A program made the position numbers and the translations under genes. A stretch of DNA of 64,000 nucleotides from JACMLC01 sp963817025 (GTDB taxonomy: Bacteria; Acidobacteriota; Blastocatellia; Pyrinomonadales; Pyrinomonadaceae): the NCBI GenBank assembly GCA_963817025.1, contig CAWFML010000004.1, positions 868,001 through 932,000 of the forward strand. The letters are read 5' to 3'. Below are positions 17,471-24,477 of the stretch, one piece after another (within the stretch, counting starts at the first letter, position 1; every line of letters starts with the position of its first letter). Under the pieces are notes generated by a model, which was not told where the DNA came from, searched no databases, and saw nothing but the letters and a program-made list of their open reading frames with translations.

Positions 17471-17971
17471 ATGAAAGACGAGCACATCACAGACATTTTG
17501 GATAGCATCCCTCTCAGCGATTTAAGCGAAAGTGATTTGACGCGCGTTCGCACGCACGCCGCGCTGTGCACTGATTGCAGGAGCGCATACGAGGCTGCGC
17601 AACTCTCTACAATGCTGCTGCAAGAACGCGCGGCAGAGACCATTGAGCCGACGCCTTTCTTCCAGACCAGAGTTCTGGCCGCGCTCAGAGAGCGACAGGC
17701 GACCGAAGGAAAATCCATCTTCCAGCGGATGTGGGAGGCGACCGGCGCGCTCGTGACTTCGATGGCGGCGACGGTGGCTGTGCTTGCGGTCTTAACTTTC
17801 TTCGTGCCGGGGATTCAGCCAAACACGCCTGCGCAAGAGGTGGCGACGGCTTCCAATTCTTATTCGGCGGATGAAGTCATCTTCAATCAGGATCAATCGC
17901 CCACAGAGCAAATGTCATACGAGCAGGTGCTCGCGGCCCTGTATGAGTCGGATGAGGGAGCGGTAAAGTGA
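17471..17971 (+). CDS. Probable membrane-anchored anti-sigma factor (166 aa)
   Basis: The N-terminal cytoplasmic part has an H-A-A-L-C-T-D-C-R-x-A-Y motif at about 28-39, the H-x3-C-x2-C core of zinc-binding anti-sigma domains. A single transmembrane helix follows (about 93-116, LVTSMAATVAVLAVLTFFVPG), then a short periplasmic tail. Length and position right behind an ECF sigma gene support the call. GAGGTGA is six bases before ATG. Its stop TGA shares a base with the ATG of the next gene, so sensor and anti-sigma are coupled. The zinc site appears to have only three of the usual four ligands in obvious positions. Confidence 0.75.
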   Translation: MKDEHITDILDSIPLSDLSESDLTRVRTHAALCTDCRSAYEAAQLSTMLLQERAAETIEPTPFFQTRVLAALRERQATEGKSIFQRMWEATGALVTSMAATVAVLAVLTFFVPGIQPNTPAQEVATASNSYSADEVIFNQDQSPTEQMSYEQVLAALYESDEGAVK

Positions 17972-18381
17972 TGACAGACAAAATCAGCAACAACAAATGG
18001 CAGGTGCGCGGCGCGGCGACGATTATTTTCCTTCTCGGCTTTACGGCAGGCGCGCTCGCTTTGAACGCCTATCGCTCGTGGCTGAGGCCCGGCGGGTCAG
18101 GGCCGAGAGAGAATCGTTTCGAGCAGATGGTCAAGGATTTGCAACTGAGCGCAGAGCAGAAAACTCAGGTTCAGCAAATCTTTGACGACACGCGCGAAAA
18201 GCTGGCAGGTCTGCGCAAAGAGTCTGAGCCGCGCGTCAGGGAGATTCGGAGTCAGGCTGACGAGCGCATCCAGAAAGTGCTGACGCCTGAGCAGTGGCAG
18301 CGATTCCGGCAAACCAGGGAACAGAGAGATTCCAGACGACGCGGCAGAGGCGACGGCCCGCCACCCGGCGAGGCGCGTTGA
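17971..18381 (+). CDS. Membrane-anchored Spy/CpxP-like sensor protein (136 aa)
   Basis: An N-terminal transmembrane helix (AATIIFLLGFTAGALALNAY) anchors a helical periplasmic domain: LQLSAEQKTQVQQIFDDTREKLAGL, an R-E-I-R-S-Q-A-D-E-R segment and VLTPEQWQRFRQ. These are two L-T/S-x-E-Q motifs in antiparallel helices, as in CnrX/ZraP/CpxP. The C-terminus is basic and proline-rich. ATG 17971 overlaps the anti-sigma stop (TGATG); a GTG three bases earlier is also in frame. With the sigma and anti-sigma genes it forms a set resembling the cnrYXH cobalt-nickel module (known system; similarity in gene content only). Confidence 0.78.
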   Translation: MTDKISNNKWQVRGAATIIFLLGFTAGALALNAYRSWLRPGGSGPRENRFEQMVKDLQLSAEQKTQVQQIFDDTREKLAGLRKESEPRVREIRSQADERIQKVLTPEQWQRFRQTREQRDSRRRGRGDGPPPGEAR

Positions 18382-18507
18382 ACAGCCACGCGAGACATTG
18401 TATTTTCACTATTCAACATTACAGCGAAAATTCGTCTGTTGCGGGACTCCATAATCAGAACAAAACCACACAGATATGAGTATTTAATCCACGTCATTGA
18501 AATTTGG

Positions 18508-18703
18508 GTAGTGGTTCAGTTTGAAATTCCGGTGAATATGCCTCAGGACGAAAGAATCTCGCGCAAAGGCGCAAAGGCGCAAAGACGCAAAGCAAGACCG
18601 CAAAGGTTTGAATGCTGCTCGCTCTTTGCGTGCTTTTCTTTGCGCCTTTGCGCCTTTGCGCGAACATGTTCTTTCTTCGTTATTTGTGAAACTGAACCAC
18701 TAC
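18508..18703. mobile_element. 196-bp MITE with 17-bp terminal inverted repeats and 10-bp target duplication
   Basis: The ends are GTAGTGGTTCAGTTTGA (18508-18524) and, read inward from 18703, GTAGTGGTTCAGTTTCA. The flanks carry a perfect direct repeat TGAAATTTGG at 18498-18507 and 18704-18713, a target-site duplication. Inside lies a hairpin iterating GCGCAAAGGCGCAAAGGC (18560-18595) with its complement (18630-18661). There is no transposase, so it is non-autonomous. It sits 65 bases from the tRNA-Thr gene. A 10-bp duplication fits IS4-like transposases among others, but the parent is not in this window. Confidence 0.85.
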
Positions 18704-18730
18704 TGAAATTTGGCACACAACTGGCACACA

Positions 18731-18760
18731 AATTAGAAAGGGCATCCAACTCGGATGCCC
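18731..18760 (-). terminator. Terminator of tRNA-Thr (minus strand)
   Basis: An 8-bp perfect stem GGGCATCC/GGATGCCC (18740-18747 with 18753-18760), followed on the minus strand by TTTCTAATTT, 18 bases after the tRNA 3' end. Confidence 0.75.
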
Positions 18761-18777
18761 TAAGTTATTGATTCTAT

Positions 18778-18852
18778 TGGAGCCGGTGGAGGGATTTGAA
18801 CCCCCGACCCGCAGTTTACAAAACTGCCGCTCTACCCCTGAGCTACACCGGC
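18778..18852 (-). tRNA. tRNA-Thr (anticodon TGT), CCA encoded
   Basis: The minus strand gives a full cloverleaf: acceptor GCCGGTG/CACCGGC, D-arm GCTCAGGGGTAGAGC, anticodon arm GCAGT-TTTGTAA-ACTGC with anticodon UGU, T-arm GGGGGTTCAAATCCCTC, discriminator T and genomic CCA at 18778-18780. It reads ACA and, with wobble, other threonine codons. It is a single tRNA with its own terminator. Confidence 0.97.
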
Positions 18853-18904
18853 CTGAGATGGGAGGGATCGTGTCGGACTATCAACGCTCCCAGCGTGGAT
18901 TCGG

Positions 18905-18934
18905 ATACTAACAATAGACCTGCCTCGAACGCAA
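18905..18934 (-). promoter_or_regulatory. Possible promoter of tRNA-Thr
   Basis: On the minus strand TTGCGT (18934-18929), 18 bases, then TAGTAT (18910-18905), about 46 bases before the mature tRNA 5' end. The remaining spacer to 19184 shows no ORF I would support. Confidence 0.35.
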
Positions 18935-19184
18935 GTTGCAGAGAATACTCACTCTTTTGCTTCCCAGCGTGTTTAACATGGTAAAAAATATATGTTGACG
19001 CCAGCCTCTCCGGCCTAGTAGGATTAAAGCTGCCCACGGGCGCGGCTGGCGGAGATGCGTGATTTCGACGGCCTGCTCGCAGCTTCCACACTCACCCGGA
19101 TTGAAAGCCGCTTCTGATGGCGGCCAGTCAAGGCTTAAACACCAAACATCTATGCCGTTCCCTGAACGCCAAAGGAGATTTCTC

Positions 19185-20213
19185 GTGCGGATCAACCATC
19201 TTTTTTATCGCAGCTACGCAGCCGCGCTCGTGCTGTTTGCCTGCGGGCTGTTCTATTCTGCGGGCGCGCAAACCAATGCCGGTTTAGCTTTGCCTCAGCC
19301 GATAGCGACGCCGACGCCGACCGTCGTGCTGCCGGTGCAGAAAGGCCCGCAGCCCGTGACGGGCAAAGGCAATCTCTACTGCGCGGGGTTTATACAGTAT
19401 GCGCCCGCGCCGAACAATTTGCAGATCATCGGCGGCGAGCAGGAGCAGGAACAGCGCATCTATTCGTTTGGCGACTATGTGTACATCAACGCAGGGGCGC
19501 AGCAGGGCGTGCGCGAAGGGCAGGAGTACATAGTGATTCGCCCGCGCGGGCAGTTCAAGAGCAGGCATTCAAAAAAGAAGGGCTGGCTCGGCGTTTACAC
19601 GCAGGAGATCGGCGGCCTTCGCGTCGTTAAAGTCAAAGAACAGGTCTCGGTCGCACTCGTCACTTCAGCATGCGACGATTTTCTGCTGGGCGATTTGTTA
19701 AGGGCCGCGCCGCAGCGCGTCGCGCCGTTCCAGCGCGAGGAAGTCAAACTTGACCGCTTCTCTGACCCGAACGGAAAACAGAAGGGGCGTATCGTGCTGG
19801 CGCGCGACCTGCGCGAGATGGTTACCAGAGATCATGTGGTCTTTATAGACCTCGGCTCGGAAGACAACGTGCGGCCCGGCGATTTTCTGACCATCTATCG
19901 CCCCTTAGGCAGAGGCAATATCACACGCTTCCGTGATGAAGAAGTAACGCCGACGGCCAGCAGCGGTTTCGGCAGCGACATCTACAAGGGCGGAAAGTTT
20001 TCCAACAAAGCTCAGCGCGTCAAGGATGCGAACACGACCGGCATCTATGGCCCAATGGTCACGAGTCCTGACATCATAGGCGCACGCCCGCGCATGCCGC
20101 GCAAAGTGGTTGGCGAAATGGTTATCCTGAGCGTGCAGCAGCGCACGGCAACCGCAGTCATCACGCGTGTCGCGCAGGAGGTTCACACGGGCGACTACGT
20201 CGAGGTGCAGTAA
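19185..20213 (+). CDS. Exported protein of unknown function with two related beta domains (342 aa)
   Basis: I place the start at GTG 19185 because AAAGGAG stands eight bases before it and it puts the signal peptide (SYAAALVLFACGLFYSAGA-Q) at the N-terminus; upstream ATGs lack a ribosome site. Two similar units are visible: DYVYINAGAQQGVREGQEY with VKVKEQVSVALVTSACDDFLLGD, and DHVVFIDLGSEDNVRPGDFL with SVQQRTATAVITRVAQEVHTGD. Each has the G-x-x-x-G-V-x-x-G-x-x pattern seen in FlgT C-terminal-like and related cell-envelope domains. The cellular role is unknown. A hairpin terminator follows directly. Confidence 0.75.
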   Translation: MRINHLFYRSYAAALVLFACGLFYSAGAQTNAGLALPQPIATPTPTVVLPVQKGPQPVTGKGNLYCAGFIQYAPAPNNLQIIGGEQEQEQRIYSFGDYVYINAGAQQGVREGQEYIVIRPRGQFKSRHSKKKGWLGVYTQEIGGLRVVKVKEQVSVALVTSACDDFLLGDLLRAAPQRVAPFQREEVKLDRFSDPNGKQKGRIVLARDLREMVTRDHVVFIDLGSEDNVRPGDFLTIYRPLGRGNITRFRDEEVTPTASSGFGSDIYKGGKFSNKAQRVKDANTTGIYGPMVTSPDIIGARPRMPRKVVGEMVILSVQQRTATAVITRVAQEVHTGDYVEVQ

Positions 20214-20232
20214 AGATATTTTCCCGAATGAG

Positions 20233-20275
20233 ATGAGCCGCAGGAATAATTCCTGCGGCTCATTAATGCCTTTTC
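20233..20275 (+). terminator. Terminator after the 342-aa exported protein
   Basis: A perfect 14-bp stem (20233-20246 with 20250-20263) with a three-base loop, followed by a weak CCTTTTCC tract. Confidence 0.75.
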
Positions 20276-20320
20276 CAGCCTAAGCTCCGCTCACATCCCG
20301 CACAAAGGAGTTTTCTATTC

Positions 20321-21295
20321 ATGAAAAGTATCAGATGCCCTCACTGCGGCCTGCTCAACTGGGCTACAGAGGAAGCGTGTAAGCGTTGCCGGCTGGCTTT
20401 ACACGGCAACGAGCCTGTCGCAGACAATCAGCAGTACGAAAGCCAGCCCTCCGATCATCAGTATCCAGAGCAACAACAGTACGAGCAGCAGTACGAGCAG
20501 CAGTACGTGCAGCAGCCGTACGAAGACCAGCACGGCTATCAGGGCGGGCAAGCGCACGGATGGCAACATGAGCCGGCTGGTTATCAGGGCGCGCACTCGT
20601 ATGCTTATCCGGGCTATGCTGCGGAAGCTCCGAAGAAGACAGGTCTTGCTATTGCTTCGATGGTCCTCGGTATCATTAGCCTGATAGCCTGCGGGCTGCT
20701 TGGCCTGGGGACGATTAGCGGGTTCGTCCTGGGCATCGTCGCGTTGCGGAAAGCTAAAAAGATGCCGCTGGTGTATGGCGGGCAGGGCTTTGCCATCGCG
20801 GGCATAGCGCTCTCTGTGGTCTCTTTCTTTTACATCGGCATCGTCGCGGCGATTGCCATTCCGAACCTTCTGGCCGCGCGACGCGCAGCCAACGAAGCGG
20901 CGGCGGTCAGGAACATACGCATGCTTTCCTCTGCCGAAGAGGTTTATCAATCCACCACTGACCGCCAGCAATACGGCACGATGCAGGAGCTATTGGCAGC
21001 CGGACTGATTGACGCCTCGCTGGCACGCGGCGCGAAGAACAACTATATCTTCGAGATCAAAAACAACGGCACGACCTTTGAAGTGCTGGCGACGCCGACC
21101 GCCAACAGCGACCGTGGCAGCAGGTCTTTCTATCTCTCGTCCGAAGAACAATTCATACGCGGCGCGAAAAAAGGCGGCATGGCCGCCACGGCTTACGACC
21201 CGCCGCTCGATAGAGACCGTCCCGCCAATCCTTACGAGAGGTCATCCGGCATAGAGGACACGCCTCCGCCCATGTACGCTCCCGCTTATCGCTAA
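20321..21295 (+). CDS. Zinc-ribbon / DUF4190 / pilin-like membrane protein (324 aa)
   Basis: Residues 5-23 form a zinc ribbon (C-P-H-C ... C-K-R-C). About 35-105 is a low-complexity linker very rich in Gln and Tyr (repeats of Y-E-Q-Q). About 108-165 has two transmembrane helices of DUF4190 type (GLAIASMVLGIISLIACGLL and GFAIAGIALSVVSFF). It continues straight into a type-IV-pilin/GspG-like segment, IAAIPNLL-like AIAIPNLLAARRAANEAAAVRNIRML, and a soluble domain with S-S-A-E-E-V-Y-Q. There is no prepilin peptidase site, so it is probably not polymerised; a membrane sensor or structural role is inferred. AAGGAG lies ten bases before ATG. FG-GAP genes follow 18 bases downstream. Confidence 0.78.
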   Translation: MKSIRCPHCGLLNWATEEACKRCRLALHGNEPVADNQQYESQPSDHQYPEQQQYEQQYEQQYVQQPYEDQHGYQGGQAHGWQHEPAGYQGAHSYAYPGYAAEAPKKTGLAIASMVLGIISLIACGLLGLGTISGFVLGIVALRKAKKMPLVYGGQGFAIAGIALSVVSFFYIGIVAAIAIPNLLAARRAANEAAAVRNIRMLSSAEEVYQSTTDRQQYGTMQELLAAGLIDASLARGAKNNYIFEIKNNGTTFEVLATPTANSDRGSRSFYLSSEEQFIRGAKKGGMAATAYDPPLDRDRPANPYERSSGIEDTPPPMYAPAYR

Positions 21296-21313
21296 AAACC
21301 TGAAGAGGCTGAA

Positions 21314-22351
21314 ATGCAAACAGCATCACTTTCAAACATCATCCGCATCAGCAGAGCCATGCTCGGCTTATTTCTTCTCATCGCCCTGACCAACGCATCT
21401 GCGCCGATGGCTGCGGCCAAAGCAGTGCTCGATTTTGACGGCGACGGCAGGACGGATTATGTGGTCATACGCACGCCCGCCGATATTTTCTCGACGCCGC
21501 CGATGGAGTGGTATGTCTTACTCGGCTCGGGCGGCTTTATGGCGCAGCAGTTCGGTAACTTCTCCGGCACGGCGACAGGAGACCGCGCCATGCCGGAAGA
21601 CTATGATGGTGATGGGAAGTGCGATTTCGCAGTCTTTCGCAACAACAGCATTCCCCCGACTTTGTATTACCTGTCGAGCGAGACCGGCACAGTTCAAGCC
21701 AGAGAGCTTGAAGGGTTTTCTCACCCACATATGACGCAGGACTTTGACGGCGACGGCAAAGCTGATCCTGCTCAAGCTACAGGTGAGAACGGAAAGTTAA
21801 TCTGGAAGATTGCTGAGAGCCGGACAGGCAACCTGCGCTCTGTGCACTTCGGCAGTTATCAAGATATTAGCCTGCGCGGCGATTATGATGGAGACGGAAA
21901 AGCGGATATCGCTGTCTATCGTGACGCGCGCGGCACGCCTGCGAACACCTTTTTCATCCTCCGCAGCTCCGATGGCCTGATGCAGTCAATGGTCTTCGGC
22001 AATTCTCAAACAGACATCATTGTTTCTGCCGACTTTGACGGAGACTCCAAGACGGATTTTGCGGTCTGGCGCGGTCGCTCACCGAACACAGATGGAGTCT
22101 GGTACTGGATTGAAAGTTCGACGGGAGCTTTCCGCTCGCTTCACTATGGCATCGGAGGGCAGGACTTTCCCGTTCCCGGTGATTACGACGGCGATGGTAA
22201 AACCGATCAGGCTGTATCACGCTATGAGCCTGCGCCGGAATTTCCGGCGGGAAGACTCGTGTTCTATGTCAATCAGAGCACAGGAAGCATGAAAGCCACT
22301 CACTGGGGAAACGGATGGGATGGTTCCTTAGGCTTCTACTTCGCTCGATAA
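21314..22351 (+). CDS. Exported FG-GAP/VCBS-repeat protein, first of a tandem pair (345 aa)
   Basis: A signal peptide (MLGLFLLIALTNASAPMAAA) is followed by six or seven repeats of about 45 residues. Each starts with a calcium-binding-like D-F/Y-D-G-D-G-K-x-D loop, continues A-V-F/Y-R and ends W-Y or F-F-I-L-x-S-S, with a turn of the G-x-x-Q-F-G type. This is the seven-bladed propeller pattern of integrin-alpha-like FG-GAP proteins. The protein consists of almost nothing else, so it is likely a complete secreted propeller. AGAGG precedes ATG by five bases. Its neighbour at 22430 is a close paralogue. Confidence 0.88.
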   Translation: MQTASLSNIIRISRAMLGLFLLIALTNASAPMAAAKAVLDFDGDGRTDYVVIRTPADIFSTPPMEWYVLLGSGGFMAQQFGNFSGTATGDRAMPEDYDGDGKCDFAVFRNNSIPPTLYYLSSETGTVQARELEGFSHPHMTQDFDGDGKADPAQATGENGKLIWKIAESRTGNLRSVHFGSYQDISLRGDYDGDGKADIAVYRDARGTPANTFFILRSSDGLMQSMVFGNSQTDIIVSADFDGDSKTDFAVWRGRSPNTDGVWYWIESSTGAFRSLHYGIGGQDFPVPGDYDGDGKTDQAVSRYEPAPEFPAGRLVFYVNQSTGSMKATHWGNGWDGSLGFYFAR

Positions 22352-22362
22352 ATCTGAAGCCA

Positions 22363-22376
22363 GTAGTGGTTCAGTT
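22363..22376 (+). repeat. Solo terminal repeat of the GTAGTGGTTCAG element family
   Basis: GTAGTGGTTCAGTT matches the first 14 bases of the MITE at 18508, with no partner end nearby. It lies in the 78-base gap between the two paralogous FG-GAP genes, so it may be an eroded insertion. Confidence 0.6.
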
Positions 22377-22429
22377 ATAAGCGGGAAACGTCTCGACTTC
22401 AAATCAGTTTTTGGTCCGGAAGAGGCAAC

Positions 22430-23470
22430 ATGAAAATAGCATCACTCTCAAAAATCAGCCGGAGCAGCAAAGCATGCTTCTGCTTATTTCTTCTCATCGC
22501 CCTGACCAACGCCTCCGCGCCGCAGGCAAGAGCCAAAGCAGTGCTCGATTTTGACGGCGATGGCAGGACGGATTATGTGGTGGTGCGGCGGCGCGCCGAA
22601 ATTCTCTCGACGCCTGCAATGGAGTGGTATGTCTTGCTCAGTTCGGGCGGCTATATGGCGCAGCAGTTCGGCGTCGCTTCCACCCTCGTAGATCGCGTCA
22701 TGCCGGAAGACTATGATGGCGATGGGAAGTGCGATATTGCAGTCTATCGCCTCGGCACCGATCCTCTGATTTTGTATTATTTGGCGAGCGCGACCAATAC
22801 AATACAAGCCAAACAGCTTGCCGGATTTAAACACGCAGACATGACGCAGGACTATGACGGCGACGGCAAAGCTGATCCTGCTCAAGCGAGAATAGACAGC
22901 AACGGTTTTTATTTGGTCTGGCGGATTCTAGAGAGCCGGACGGGGCAGATACGCTCCGTGGAGTTCGGCAGAAACTTCGACGTTCCACTGCGCGGCGATT
23001 ATGACGGCGACGGCAAAGCTGACCTTGCTGTTTATCGCAAACACTTTGGCGAGCCTAATGCGAACACTTTCTTATTCCTCAGAAGCTCCGATGGCGTGGT
23101 TCAGTCAGAAGCCTTCGGCAACTATGTGACGGACACGATTGTTTCCGCAGACTTTGATGGCGACAGGAAAACTGATGTCGCAGTCTGGCGTAACCGCACT
23201 GCTGTTGAGGATAGGGGATACTGGTACTGGCGAGAAAGCTCGACGGGCGTGGAGAACGCGCTGCACTTTGGCATCGCGGGCCATGACCTCCCCATTCCCG
23301 GAGATTACGACGGCGACGGTAAGACAGACATCGCCGTGAGCCGCGATGACCGGTACTCACCGACTATAGGGCAAATTACTTTTTATGTTAATTACAGCAC
23401 GGGAGGGATGACGGCGGTGACTTGGGGCACTCAATTTGATAACACTATGACAAGCTTATTTGCTCCCTAA
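22430..23470 (+). CDS. Exported FG-GAP/VCBS-repeat protein, second of a tandem pair (346 aa)
   Basis: It has the same architecture as the gene before it. The signal peptide (ACFCLFLLIALTNASAPQARA) and the opening KAVLDFDGDGRTDYVVVR are nearly identical, and the DYDGDGK loops recur at the same positions. Divergence is concentrated between loops and at the C-terminus. Tandem duplication followed by drift explains the pair. AGAGG lies five bases before ATG. It converges on pgsA with a 42-base gap and no clear terminator between. Confidence 0.88.
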   Translation: MKIASLSKISRSSKACFCLFLLIALTNASAPQARAKAVLDFDGDGRTDYVVVRRRAEILSTPAMEWYVLLSSGGYMAQQFGVASTLVDRVMPEDYDGDGKCDIAVYRLGTDPLILYYLASATNTIQAKQLAGFKHADMTQDYDGDGKADPAQARIDSNGFYLVWRILESRTGQIRSVEFGRNFDVPLRGDYDGDGKADLAVYRKHFGEPNANTFLFLRSSDGVVQSEAFGNYVTDTIVSADFDGDRKTDVAVWRNRTAVEDRGYWYWRESSTGVENALHFGIAGHDLPIPGDYDGDGKTDIAVSRDDRYSPTIGQITFYVNYSTGGMTAVTWGTQFDNTMTSLFAP

Positions 23471-23512
23471 CACTCTAAAGCCGAACTCGCGGCTAAAACT
23501 CTCTTGCTTGAA

Positions 23513-24265
23513 TTAACCTAGAGACGCCTTATTGCTTGGCTGCGGCACAGGCGATTTGGAATCCAATTTGACTCCGCGTTCGGCCTCGCGCTGTCCGACC
23601 ACCGCTTGATAGAAGGCGCGGAAATATCCGTACATAGAGAAGCACGCCGACAGCACTACGACCCACAGCATCGCGCGCCCCAGTGTGTAGGCGAGCACGC
23701 GCCAGTCATTCATCGTCATCGAGCCTGCGCCGGACAGATGGCCGAACGCGTCGCGCAGTTCAGGCACTGTCCAGAACTGTATCGCCGGAAAGGGCTGGCC
23801 GAAGTTTGTCACGGGCGGCTTGCCCGACGCGCTCGACACGATCAGGAGCGCGACCGTCACCACCTGCGCCAGCATCTTAAACTTTCCCATACGCGAGGCA
23901 GAGATGACCACGCCGTCAGCCGCCGCAATCGAGCGCAAGCCCGTCACCGCAAACTCGCGCCCGACGATAATCACCACCGCCCACGCAGGAGCCAGCCTAT
24001 TCTCGACCAGCGAGATAAGCGCGGCTGAGATAAGCAGCTTGTCCGCTATCGGGTCCAGGAGTTTGCCGAGGCGCGAGACCTGATCGCGGCTGCGCGCGAT
24101 GTGGCCGTCCAAATAATCCGTCAGCGCGGCGGCGAGGAAAATCAACACGCCCAAAATGTGACGCGGCACGCCCAGCCAGTTCTCCGAGAACGGCGTCAGC
24201 ATGACCACGACCAGCAGCGGCACGATAAAAATGCGCGAGATGGTCAGCGTGTTTGGAAGATTCAC
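23513..24265 (-). CDS. pgsA: CDP-diacylglycerol-glycerol-3-phosphate 3-phosphatidyltransferase
   Basis: The membrane enzyme that makes phosphatidylglycerophosphate, the first committed step toward phosphatidylglycerol and cardiolipin. The CDP-alcohol phosphotransferase motif D-G-x2-A-R-x8-G-x3-D-x3-D is complete (DGHIARSRDQ, then GKLLDPIAD, residues about 53-75). N-terminal NLPNTLTISRI and four to five helices match PgsA. The protein is some 60 residues longer than usual, with an insertion between the last helices (about 150-200) and a charged C-terminal tail. The start codon is GTG (24263-24265), with GAGAGG five bases upstream. Confidence 0.93.
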   Translation of the reverse strand: MNLPNTLTISRIFIVPLLVVVMLTPFSENWLGVPRHILGVLIFLAAALTDYLDGHIARSRDQVSRLGKLLDPIADKLLISAALISLVENRLAPAWAVVIIVGREFAVTGLRSIAAADGVVISASRMGKFKMLAQVVTVALLIVSSASGKPPVTNFGQPFPAIQFWTVPELRDAFGHLSGAGSMTMNDWRVLAYTLGRAMLWVVVLSACFSMYGYFRAFYQAVVGQREAERGVKLDSKSPVPQPSNKASLG

Positions 24266-24477
24266 CGAAACCTCTCCGGCCCGTTCAATAAAGCAACATT
24301 TGAAGATTTTCTGCGCCGGGCTTGAGTGTAGGTCTCACTTATAAATAGTGTCAAGATAGCCACTTTAAAATCGCTCTTGCTGCCCGCTTGCCCGTCGCCT
24401 GTGGCTCGGCTACAATCACAGGTTCCGCATCTTCCGAAATTCATTTCTATTGCGGGCGCAGGATATTTTCAAGGCAC

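Noticed and set aside
18543..18771. Short ORFs inside the MITE and beside the tRNA
   Set aside because: Translations are simply the repeated words read in frame (for example R-A-K-A-Q-R-R-K); no coding evidence.
24388..24477. N-terminal extension of uvrA
   Set aside because: UvrA proteins begin just before the I-x-V-R-G-A-R-x-H-N-L motif; the extra 30 residues have no family support.
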